5,192 bases of DNA from Eubacterium sp. (GTDB lineage: Bacteria > Bacillota > Clostridia > Lachnospirales > Lachnospiraceae), in assembly GCA_021442545.1 (NCBI GenBank), contig JABUSX010000289.1, positions 1 through 5,192 of the forward strand, given 5' to 3'. The position numbers were made by a program, and so were the translations under genes. The notes under the pieces were generated by a model. It worked only from the letters and a program-made list of their open reading frames with translations. It did not search any database and was not told the origin of the DNA. Shown here one piece after another: positions 1 through 5,192 of this stretch. Each line of letters starts with the position of its first letter. The first letter of the stretch is position 1.

Positions 1-1158
1 GTCAGAATGATCAATGACACCAAGGCAGCTGTCTATATTAAAGACGAAGATGTCCCTGCAGCAATCGGAAAAGCAGGAAAGAAACTGAAAACAGGACGAA
101 GCCGCAACGATCAGGTTGCAACGGACATGAAGCTTTTTGCGAGGGAAAAGGCGGATGAGATCAATGAACTTCTGTTTTCTCTTCTTCAGGAGATTGAAAA
201 AATAATAGAAGATAATACAGAAACCTTCATGCCCGGCTTTACACATCTTCAGAAGGCACAGCCCGTTACGGTGTCTCACCATTTCGCTGCCTACTTTGAA
301 ATGTTCCGTCGTGACAGAAGCCGTTTTTCGGATCTGCGTGAACGGATGAATACCTGTCCGCTGGGAGCCGGTGCTCTGGCCGGCACGACCTATCCGCTTG
401 ACAGGACCTTTACGGCAGAAATGCTGGGATTCCGTGAGCCGGCTGCAAACAGCATGGATGCCGTTTCGGACCGGGACTATATGATCGAAATGCTGGCAGC
501 CATGTCCCTTGTTCAGATGCACATGAGCCGTTCCTGCGAGGAGATCTGTATCTGGAACTCCGACGACTACCGTTATGTGGAGATCGATGACACCTACAGT
601 ACCGGAAGTTCGATCATGCCTCAGAAAAAGAATCCGGATATTGCGGAACTGATCCGGGGAAAAACAGGGCGGATCTATGGCACGCTGATGCAGATGCTGA
701 CGGTCATGAAGGGGCTTCCTCTGGCTTACAATAAGGATCTTCAGGAAGATAAGGAAGGCTTTTTTGATGCGGTCGATACGACGATCCTTTGTCTGAAGCT
801 TTATACGGGCATGCTTGGCTCTTTGACCTTCCGCAGGGAAAATCTTGAAAGAGCATCGCTGCAGGGATTCACGAATGCAACAGATGCGGCGGATTATCTG
901 GTTCGGAAGGGGGTTCCTTTCCGGGATGCACACCGTATCATCGGCAACATGGTGGTCGATTGTCTGAATAAAGGCTGTTCTCTGGAAGATCTGCCGCTGG
1001 AGAGTATGCGTTCGTTTTCCGAAGCCTTCGATCAGGATATTTATGAGGCACTTTCCCTGAAGAGCTGTGTGGAACGAAGAAATACGGAAGGGGCACCCGG
1101 ACCGGCCGCCATGAAAAAGACGATTGCGCGTAATCGTGCCTGTCTGGAGAAAAATTGA
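1..1158 (+). CDS. argH: Argininosuccinate lyase, 5'-truncated by window edge
   Basis: This enzyme splits argininosuccinate into arginine and fumarate, the last step of arginine synthesis, as a cytoplasmic homotetramer of the fumarase/aspartase superfamily. The frame is open from base 1; the ATG at base 7 has no room for a visible ribosome binding site and is probably internal. Numbering from that ATG, I see TGRSRNDQ at residues 29-36 (substrate-binding region), THLQKAQP with the conserved His at 80 (base 244), SPLGAGALAGTT-like sequence near 120, and the signature loop GSSIMPQKKNP at 200-210, whose serine is the catalytic acid/base in the family. The end, SVERRN followed by a short tail, is typical. 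From GRSRNDQ onward the length (about 353 residues) matches full-length family members (about 460 aa in all), so roughly 75-80 N-terminal residues lie outside the window. Oddity: between EDV and IGKAGKK only three residues (PAA) occur where relatives have about eleven, beginning with the conserved His of E-D-[IV]-H. Confidence 0.95.
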   Translation, partial: VRMINDTKAAVYIKDEDVPAAIGKAGKKLKTGRSRNDQVATDMKLFAREKADEINELLFSLLQEIEKIIEDNTETFMPGFTHLQKAQPVTVSHHFAAYFEMFRRDRSRFSDLRERMNTCPLGAGALAGTTYPLDRTFTAEMLGFREPAANSMDAVSDRDYMIEMLAAMSLVQMHMSRSCEEICIWNSDDYRYVEIDDTYSTGSSIMPQKKNPDIAELIRGKTGRIYGTLMQMLTVMKGLPLAYNKDLQEDKEGFFDAVDTTILCLKLYTGMLGSLTFRRENLERASLQGFTNATDAADYLVRKGVPFRDAHRIIGNMVVDCLNKGCSLEDLPLESMRSFSEAFDQDIYEALSLKSCVERRNTEGAPGPAAMKKTIARNRACLEKN

Positions 1159-1176
1159 GCGTCTGCTTGCAGAAAG

Positions 1177-1222
1177 CTGTCGGCCCGGCGGGCGGAATTG
1201 CCGAACGGTTTTGCCGGGACAG
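1177..1222 (+). repeat. Interrupted inverted repeat before yqeB
   Basis: In the gap between argH and yqeB, CTGTC (1177-1181) plus CCGGC (1185-1189) can pair with GCCGG (1213-1217) plus GACAG (1218-1222), leaving a three-base bulge (1182-1184) and a 23-base apical region that can itself form a small GGC/GCC hairpin. The structure ends four bases before the yqeB ribosome binding site. No run of T follows it, so it does not look like an intrinsic terminator. It could be a leader structure that influences yqeB translation or RNA stability, or simply GC-rich chance pairing. Confidence 0.4.
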
Positions 1223-1225
1223 TCT

Positions 1226-1234
1226 GGAGGAGGA
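1226..1234 (+). promoter_or_regulatory. Strong ribosome binding site deciding the yqeB start
   Basis: GGAGGAGGA lies 3 bases before the ATG at 1238, with the GGAGG core at 1226-1230 seven bases away. This near-perfect match to the 16S rRNA tail fixes the start at 1238 over the in-frame ATG at 1124, which sits inside argH, has no such site and would add 38 residues with no family counterpart. Confidence 0.85.
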
Positions 1235-1237
1235 AAC

Positions 1238-2023
1238 ATGTTAGTTTATATTCGTGGAGCCGGCGTTATGGCGAGCGGGATCGCCATGCGTCTGTACCGC
1301 GCCGGCTGCAGGATCGTCATGAGTGATCTGGAGCATCCGCTTGCCTTACGTAGAACGGTGTGTTTTTCGGAAGCCATACGCCGGGGAAGCGTGAATATCG
1401 GAGGGGTGGAAGCGGCTGCGGCGAAGGATCCGGAAGAGGCCATCCGTATTCTTCGACAAAACAGGATTGCCGTTATGAAGGATCCGGAAGGAAACCTGCG
1501 CGGTACCCTGCCTTTTGAAGCCTGTGTGGCTGCCGTTTCGGCGGAGGCGGAGATCAAGTCGTCCGTTCAGGACGCTCCGGTCGTGATCGGTGTCGGAGGC
1601 TCTTTCCGTCCCGGCGGGAACTGCCATGCAGCCGTCTGTGCAGATCCGGGAGGACCCCTTGGCTGGGTGTCCTATGAAGCAGGAGAAGCGGACGGAAAAC
1701 GGCAGTCGGAACGGCGTGCCGTACAACAGGCAGAATATATTGCGGCTCCGCGGGGAGGAATCTTTTATCCTGTCAGTGAGATCGGGGATCCGGTGCGCAG
1801 GGGAGAAACCGTGGCTGTGATCGACAATGATCCGGTTATCAGTCATGCGGCCGGGTACATCACCGGTATTCTCTGCGACGGAGACCATGTTCTCCGTGGA
1901 CAGAACTGCTGCGAAATCATGAGTTTCTTTGATCCGGTCGGATGCAGGATCGTGTCGGACGAGGATCTTGCGGTCGGCGGAGGCGTACTGGAGGCTCTTA
2001 TGCATTTTCGGGAGACATTCTGA
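1238..2023 (+). CDS. yqeB: YqeB-family selenium-dependent molybdenum hydroxylase accessory protein
   Basis: This 261-residue protein matches the remembered pattern of the YqeB/EF2563 family. The family occurs with genes for selenium-dependent molybdenum hydroxylases (xanthine dehydrogenase-like enzymes) and is thought to help mature their labile selenium/molybdenum cofactor; its exact reaction is unknown. The N-terminus, IRGAGVMASGIAMRLYRAG (5-23), resembles a dinucleotide-binding fold and is followed by a PLALRRTVCFSEAI segment (about 37-50). A middle domain holds VVIGVGGSF and a CHA motif. Residues about 167-231 (AAPRGGIFYPVSEIGDPV onward) look like a biotinyl/lipoyl-type hammerhead fold, and the end carries SDEDLAVGGGVLEALM, with GGG at 247-249, a strong family hallmark. 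Length is normal. Oddities: the usual GAGD is GAGV, GPGF is GGSF, and the RGH-LGRVI region reads PGGPLGWVSY. No selD, yqeC, mocA or hydroxylase gene is visible. It lies 79 bases after argH and may be co-transcribed with it. The family call is firm; the function is inferred. Confidence 0.85.
   Translation: MLVYIRGAGVMASGIAMRLYRAGCRIVMSDLEHPLALRRTVCFSEAIRRGSVNIGGVEAAAAKDPEEAIRILRQNRIAVMKDPEGNLRGTLPFEACVAAVSAEAEIKSSVQDAPVVIGVGGSFRPGGNCHAAVCADPGGPLGWVSYEAGEADGKRQSERRAVQQAEYIAAPRGGIFYPVSEIGDPVRRGETVAVIDNDPVISHAAGYITGILCDGDHVLRGQNCCEIMSFFDPVGCRIVSDEDLAVGGGVLEALMHFRETF
1423..1490 (+). repeat. 14-base direct repeat within yqeB
   Basis: GAAGGATCCGGAAG occurs at 1423-1436 and again at 1477-1490, exactly 54 bases (18 codons) apart and in the same frame, encoding KDPEE and KDPEG. 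It may be a small internal duplication, or convergence through the favoured word GATCCGG, which is common in this window. No functional role is claimed. Confidence 0.6.
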
Positions 2024-2126
2024 AAAGAGAATCCGGAGACCGCAGATTGTTCGGAAAAGGAAAAATGACCGGAAAGGTTTCTGCATAACTGAAAACAAGA
2101 TCCGGATGTCATGAAAAGAAGATGGG

Positions 2127-2161
2127 TTTTCGTTTCAGGACTTCGGGATCTTACATATAAA
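2127..2161 (+). promoter_or_regulatory. Possible promoter for asd
   Basis: The gap 2024-2205 contains one AT-rich stretch, with TATAAA at 2156-2161 as a candidate -10 box, 44 bases before the asd ATG. A -35 box is poor: about 17 bases upstream lies only TTTCAG (2133-2138), with TTTTCG at 2127-2132 further out. The placement in the longest intergenic gap of the window is the main support. No lysine riboswitch or T-box consensus was recognised, and no GC hairpin followed by a T run was seen downstream of yqeB. Confidence 0.25.
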
Positions 2162-2167
2162 GATTCA

Positions 2168-2179
2168 TGTGTCAACACA
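2168..2179 (+). repeat. Short palindrome in the asd leader
   Basis: TGTGTCAACACA has self-complementary arms TGTGT/ACACA around a central CA, located between the candidate -10 box and the asd ribosome binding site. It could be an operator half-site pair or a small 5' leader hairpin (TGTG stem with TCAA loop). A 12-base palindrome of this quality can also arise by chance. No known regulator motif is recognised. Confidence 0.3.
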
Positions 2180-2189
2180 GGTGCAACAG

Positions 2190-2196
2190 AAAGGAG
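2190..2196 (+). promoter_or_regulatory. Ribosome binding site for asd
   Basis: AAAGGAG sits nine bases before the ATG at 2206. It selects this start over the in-frame ATG at 2167, which would add 13 residues ahead of MEKKIRVGILGATG, the normal N-terminus of the family, and which overlaps the leader palindrome. Confidence 0.85.
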
Positions 2197-2205
2197 TTTA
2201 CAGAA

Positions 2206-3285
2206 ATGGAAAAGAAGATCCGCGTCGGAATTCTCGGCGCGACAGGCATGGTAGGACAGCGGTTTGTCACATTGATGGATCAGCATCCGTGGTTTACAGT
2301 CACGGTTCTTGCGGCAAGTGCACGCAGTGCAGGACGTTCCTATGAAGAAGCCGTGGGCGGCCGCTGGAAAATGGAAGGCCCCATGCCGGATTATGTTAAA
2401 GAAATGCCGGTACTGAATATTGATGAGATCGACCGGATCAAAGATGAGGTGGATTTTGTTTTCTGTGCACTGAATATGCCGAAGGATGAGATCCGTGAGA
2501 TCGAGGAAAGGTATGCGAAAGCCGAGGTTCCCGTTGTGTCCAACAACAGTGCACATCGCTGGACGCCGGATGTGCCGATGGTCGTGCCGGAGATCAATGA
2601 TCAGCATTTTGAAGTGATCGAGGCGCAGAAAAAACGTCTGGGTACGAAAAAAGGATTTATTGCGGTTAAGCCGAACTGTTCCATCCAGAGTTATGCACCG
2701 CTTCTGACAGCCTGGCTTCCGTTTGAACCGTATCAGGTTCTGGCAACAACGTATCAGGCGATCTCCGGAGCCGGCAAGACCTTTGAAGACTGGCCGGAGA
2801 TGAAAGGGAATATCATTCCCTACATCGGCGGTGAGGAAGAAAAGAGCGAGCAGGAACCGCTGCGCCTCTGGGGAGAGATCCGGAACGGAGAAATCGTGAA
2901 ATCCGACAGGATGGTCATTACGTCACAGTGTATCCGCGTTCCTGTTCTGAACGGACACACGGCGGCTGTTTTTGTGAAATTCCGTAAGGATCCCACCTTT
3001 GAAGAACTTGTGGAAGCGGCGGAAGCCTTCAGCGGTTATCCGCAGGAAAACGAACTGCCGAGTGCACCGAAGCAGTTTATCCGTTATCTGACGGAGGACA
3101 ATCGTCCGCAGGTCAGCCTCGATGTCGATTATGAAAACGGCATGGGCGTTTCATTCGGACGGCTTCGCAGGGACAGCCTGTTTGACTGGAAATTTGTCGG
3201 TCTTTCCCACAATACGCTGCGCGGTGCCGCGGGGGGCGCTGTCCTTTGTGCGGAAACTCTGGTCAGCAAGGGATATATTGGCTGA
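2206..3285 (+). CDS. asd: Aspartate-semialdehyde dehydrogenase, archaeal/fungal type
   Basis: The enzyme reduces aspartyl-4-phosphate to aspartate-4-semialdehyde with NADPH, the branch-point step toward lysine/diaminopimelate, threonine and methionine, in the cytoplasm. The 359-residue product has the usual length for the family. The NADP-binding loop GATGMVGQ is at residues 11-18, a conserved SNNSAHR segment at 112-118, the catalytic cysteine in KPNCSIQ at Cys158 (base 2677), the GGEEEK segment in the dimerisation/catalytic domain, and the catalytic histidine in LNGHTAAV at His251 (base 2956). The NCSIQ and GGEEEK wording places it in the archaeal/fungal-like branch, which many Clostridia use instead of the E. 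coli type. The start at 2206 follows from the AAAGGAG site and the family N-terminus. The gene stands 182 bases after yqeB, so it may have its own promoter, and is followed after 48 bases by topB. No dapA, dapB, lysC or hom gene is adjacent within the window. The sequence appears intact. Confidence 0.96.
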   Translation: MEKKIRVGILGATGMVGQRFVTLMDQHPWFTVTVLAASARSAGRSYEEAVGGRWKMEGPMPDYVKEMPVLNIDEIDRIKDEVDFVFCALNMPKDEIREIEERYAKAEVPVVSNNSAHRWTPDVPMVVPEINDQHFEVIEAQKKRLGTKKGFIAVKPNCSIQSYAPLLTAWLPFEPYQVLATTYQAISGAGKTFEDWPEMKGNIIPYIGGEEEKSEQEPLRLWGEIRNGEIVKSDRMVITSQCIRVPVLNGHTAAVFVKFRKDPTFEELVEAAEAFSGYPQENELPSAPKQFIRYLTEDNRPQVSLDVDYENGMGVSFGRLRRDSLFDWKFVGLSHNTLRGAAGGAVLCAETLVSKGYIG

Positions 3286-3293
3286 CGGGGAAG

Positions 3294-3303
3294 CCGGATC
3301 CGG
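3294..3303 (+). repeat. Perfect 10-base palindrome CCGGATCCGG between asd and topB
   Basis: CCGGATCCGG reads the same on both strands and lies 9 bases after the asd stop. It lacks a loop and is not followed by T residues, so it is not a good terminator. It contains one of the eleven GATCCGG words of the window, and word bias alone could explain it. Confidence 0.4.
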
Positions 3304-3333
3304 GGGAGAAATACGCAGAATAAGATTAGACCT

Positions 3334-5192
3334 ATGGCTGATAAAGCACTGTTTATAGCTGAAAAACCTTCCGTGGCCCGTGAATTTGCGGCTGCCCTGC
3401 ATGAGAAAATGCAGAAATATGACGGATATATGGAATCGGATCATGCTGTCGTGACCTGGTGTGTAGGACACCTGGTCACGATGAGTTATCCGGATGCCTA
3501 CGATCCGGCTCTGAAAAAATGGAGTTTTGATACGCTTCCGTTCCTTCCCGAAACATTTCGGTATGAAGTCATAAAAGATGTTCGGAAGCAGTTTGATATT
3601 GTGAAGAATCTGCTTCTCCGGAAAGATGTCGGAACCATTTATGTCTGTACGGACTCAGGACGGGAGGGGGAATACATTTACCGGCTGGTGGCACAGATGG
3701 CAAAGGTGCCGGAAGGAACGGTTCAGAAGAGAGTCTGGATCGATTCGCAGACGGAAGAAGAGATCCTGAGAGGAATACGTGAAGCAAAGGATCTTTCCGA
3801 ATATGATCATCTTTCAGATGCGGCCTACCTGCGTGCAAAGGAAGATTATCTGATGGGCATCAATTTTTCGAGGGCTCTGTCAATCCGTTATGCGGGTGAG
3901 ATCACGGATTTTCTCGGGAAAAAGTATCAGGCAGTCTCTGTCGGACGTGTCATGACCTGTGTACTGGGGATGGTCGTTCGAAGAGAAAGGGAAATACGGA
4001 ATTTTGTCAAAACACCCTTTTTCCGCGTACTGTCAGATTATTCTGCGGAGGGAGCGGTTTTTGAAGGGGAATGGCGTGTCGTTCCGGGCAGCCGGTACGA
4101 AGGACATCCTTGTCTCTATAAGGAAAACGGATTTCGGGAACGTAAGGATGCAGAGGATCTGATCGCCTGGCTGAAAGAAGATGCCGGAAAAGCCGAAGTC
4201 ATTAAGGTCGAAAAGAAGACGCAGAAAAAAAATCCGCCGCTGCTTTATAATCTGGCAGAATTACAGAACGATGGTTCCCGGCATCTGAAGATCAGTCCGG
4301 ATGCGACCCTGCAGATCGTGCAGGAACTCTATGAGAAAAAGCTTGTGACCTATCCGCGGACAGATGCGCGTGTCCTTTCTTCAGCTATCGCAAAGGAGAT
4401 CGGGAAAAACCTGAAGGGTCTCTGCGGTTACGATAAACTTTCCTGGGCTGCCGAAGAGATCCTTTCCGGGGAAATGTGGAAAAAAATCGGGAAGAGCCGT
4501 TATACCGATGATAAGCAGGTGACGGATCATTATGCGATTATTCCGACCGGACAGGGACTTTCCGCACTGCGAAGCCTGAAACCGCCTGCAGCTTTGGTCT
4601 ACGAGATGATCGTGAGACGTTTTCTGAGCATTTTCTATCCGCCTGCCGTATACAGGAAGATTACCCTTGAAGCTGCCGTAAAAACAGAACACTTTTTCAG
4701 CAGTTTTAATATTCTGAAAGAAGAAGGATACAGGAAAATCTCGGTCATGTCCTTTCCCGGGCCGGGACAGACGACCCGGAAAAGCGAGGAGGCTGTTCAG
4801 GAAAGAGGAGACGCGCCTTCAGCTGCGGAAGCAGACGAAGACGGAATGCAGGCAGGTAAAGATCCTGCGGCAGAACAGGCTCTGATGAAGCTGCAGAAAG
4901 GCAGCCTTCTGGAACTGAAGGGATTCCGGATTAAAGAAGGAGAAACACATCCGCCCAAAAGGTATACGTCCGGTTCCATGATCCTTGCGATGGAAAATGC
5001 CGGTCAGCTGATCGAAGACGAAGAACTGCGCGAGCAGATCCGCGGCAGCGGCATCGGAACATCGGCGACGCGTGCAGAGATCCTGAAAAAGCTGGTGCTG
5101 ATCAAATATCTGGCACTTCAGAATAAAACACAGGTCATAACGCCGACACAGATGGGTGAAATGGTCTACGAAGTCGTAAATGCGTCTGTACG
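3334..5192 (+). CDS. topB: DNA topoisomerase III, 3'-truncated by window edge
   Basis: This type IA topoisomerase cuts one DNA strand through a 5'-phosphotyrosine bond and decatenates or relaxes negatively supercoiled DNA. I translated 619 codons without a stop. LFIAEKPSVAR (6-16) and TDSGREGE (106-113) form the Toprim domain; TDSGREGE supplies Asp107 and Glu111, but the middle acidic residue of the usual DxDxE is Gly109. A conserved helix around YLRAKEDYLMGINFSRALS and the SVGRVMT motif follow. The active-site tyrosine is Tyr340 in VTYPRTDAR (base 4351), then VTDHYAIIPT, an Ala/Glu/Asp-rich linker at about 480-515, PPKRYTSGSMILAMEN (540-555) and GIGTSATRAEI. Family proteins are commonly 650-750 aa, so a C-terminal portion is missing beyond the edge. 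The start at 3334 matches the family N-terminus, but no good ribosome binding site is near; the only purine-rich match, GGGGGAG (3302-3308), is 25 bases upstream. Its 48-base distance from asd suggests co-transcription. TopB also occurs on conjugative elements, but nothing mobile is visible here. Confidence 0.96.
   Translation, partial: MADKALFIAEKPSVAREFAAALHEKMQKYDGYMESDHAVVTWCVGHLVTMSYPDAYDPALKKWSFDTLPFLPETFRYEVIKDVRKQFDIVKNLLLRKDVGTIYVCTDSGREGEYIYRLVAQMAKVPEGTVQKRVWIDSQTEEEILRGIREAKDLSEYDHLSDAAYLRAKEDYLMGINFSRALSIRYAGEITDFLGKKYQAVSVGRVMTCVLGMVVRREREIRNFVKTPFFRVLSDYSAEGAVFEGEWRVVPGSRYEGHPCLYKENGFRERKDAEDLIAWLKEDAGKAEVIKVEKKTQKKNPPLLYNLAELQNDGSRHLKISPDATLQIVQELYEKKLVTYPRTDARVLSSAIAKEIGKNLKGLCGYDKLSWAAEEILSGEMWKKIGKSRYTDDKQVTDHYAIIPTGQGLSALRSLKPPAALVYEMIVRRFLSIFYPPAVYRKITLEAAVKTEHFFSSFNILKEEGYRKISVMSFPGPGQTTRKSEEAVQERGDAPSAAEADEDGMQAGKDPAAEQALMKLQKGSLLELKGFRIKEGETHPPKRYTSGSMILAMENAGQLIEDEELREQIRGSGIGTSATRAEILKKLVLIKYLALQNKTQVITPTQMGEMVYEVVNASV
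3451..3479 (+). repeat. Strong hairpin inside the topB coding sequence
   Basis: The arms at 3451-3462 (GTGACCTGGTGT) and 3468-3479 (ACACCTGGTCAC) are complementary over 12 positions with a single T-T mismatch (3457/3473), around a five-base loop (3463-3467). The stretch encodes VTWCVGHLVT at residues 40-49, and the WxxGHLV wording is conserved in TopB, so protein constraint explains part of the sequence. Whether the RNA hairpin has a role, for example in slowing early translation or as a binding site, is unknown. Confidence 0.6.

Noticed and set aside
1124..1237. N-terminal extension of yqeB from an in-frame ATG inside argH
   Set aside because: It overlaps argH, has no ribosome binding site, and the extra 38 residues do not resemble the family; the ATG at 1238 has a near-perfect site.
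1346..2098. 250-codon open frame on the - strand opposite yqeB
   Set aside because: It is an antisense shadow of the yqeB coding sequence with no recognisable domain.
2024..2205. Lysine riboswitch or T-box upstream of asd
   Set aside because: The gap is long enough to prompt a look, but no consensus elements of either class and no terminator hairpin with a T run were recognised.
2319..2331. TGCAC-GCA-GTGCA inverted repeat inside asd
   Set aside because: A five-base stem inside conserved coding sequence is readily explained by chance.
1843..2607. 254-codon open frame on the - strand across the yqeB-asd junction
   Set aside because: It lies opposite two well-supported genes, its translation is rich in His/Cys/Arg without any recognisable motif, and no sensible start context was seen.
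3151..3838. Two - strand open frames (3151-3471 and 3569-3838) opposite asd and topB
   Set aside because: Both are antisense to conserved coding sequence and show no family resemblance.
3334..5192. topB as a sign of an integrated conjugative element
   Set aside because: No relaxase, coupling protein, integrase, attachment site or composition break is visible, and the neighbour is a housekeeping asd gene.

Overview
The window carries four genes, all on the + strand and closely packed. They are the 3' part of argH (argininosuccinate lyase), a complete yqeB-family gene (selenium-dependent molybdenum hydroxylase accessory protein), a complete asd (aspartate-semialdehyde dehydrogenase, archaeal/fungal-type branch), and the first 619 codons of topB (DNA topoisomerase III), which runs off the right edge. 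I see no tRNA, rRNA, CRISPR array, insertion sequence or phage gene.

The DNA looks like a chromosomal stretch of an anaerobic Firmicute, most likely a Clostridia/Lachnospiraceae-type organism. This is an inference from four things: GGAGG-type ribosome binding sites, roughly balanced base composition, a YqeB-family protein (typical of anaerobes with selenium-dependent hydroxylases), and a TopB carrying the TDSGREGE variant of the Toprim motif, which I associate from memory with Clostridia.

Layout: argH fills 1-1158, open at the left edge. A 79-base gap with an interrupted inverted repeat and a very strong ribosome binding site leads to yqeB (1238-2023). A 182-base gap holds no recognisable terminator or riboswitch but has an AT-rich promoter-like stretch and a small palindrome. 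It is followed by asd (2206-3285). A 48-base gap with a weak ribosome binding context leads to topB (3334 to the end). The argH-yqeB pair and the asd-topB pair could each be co-transcribed, with the 182-base gap the most likely place for a new promoter.

The genes do not form one obvious pathway. argH completes arginine synthesis, asd sits at the branch to lysine/diaminopimelate, threonine and methionine, YqeB belongs to selenium/molybdenum enzyme maturation, and TopB decatenates DNA. The window reads as housekeeping chromosome, not a new defence or mobile system. The points most worth checking are an apparent short in-frame gap in argH that removes the conserved E-D-[IV]-H active-site segment, the replacement of one acidic Toprim residue in TopB, a strong hairpin inside the topB coding sequence, divergent motifs in an isolated YqeB, and marked over-use of GATC and GATCCGG words.
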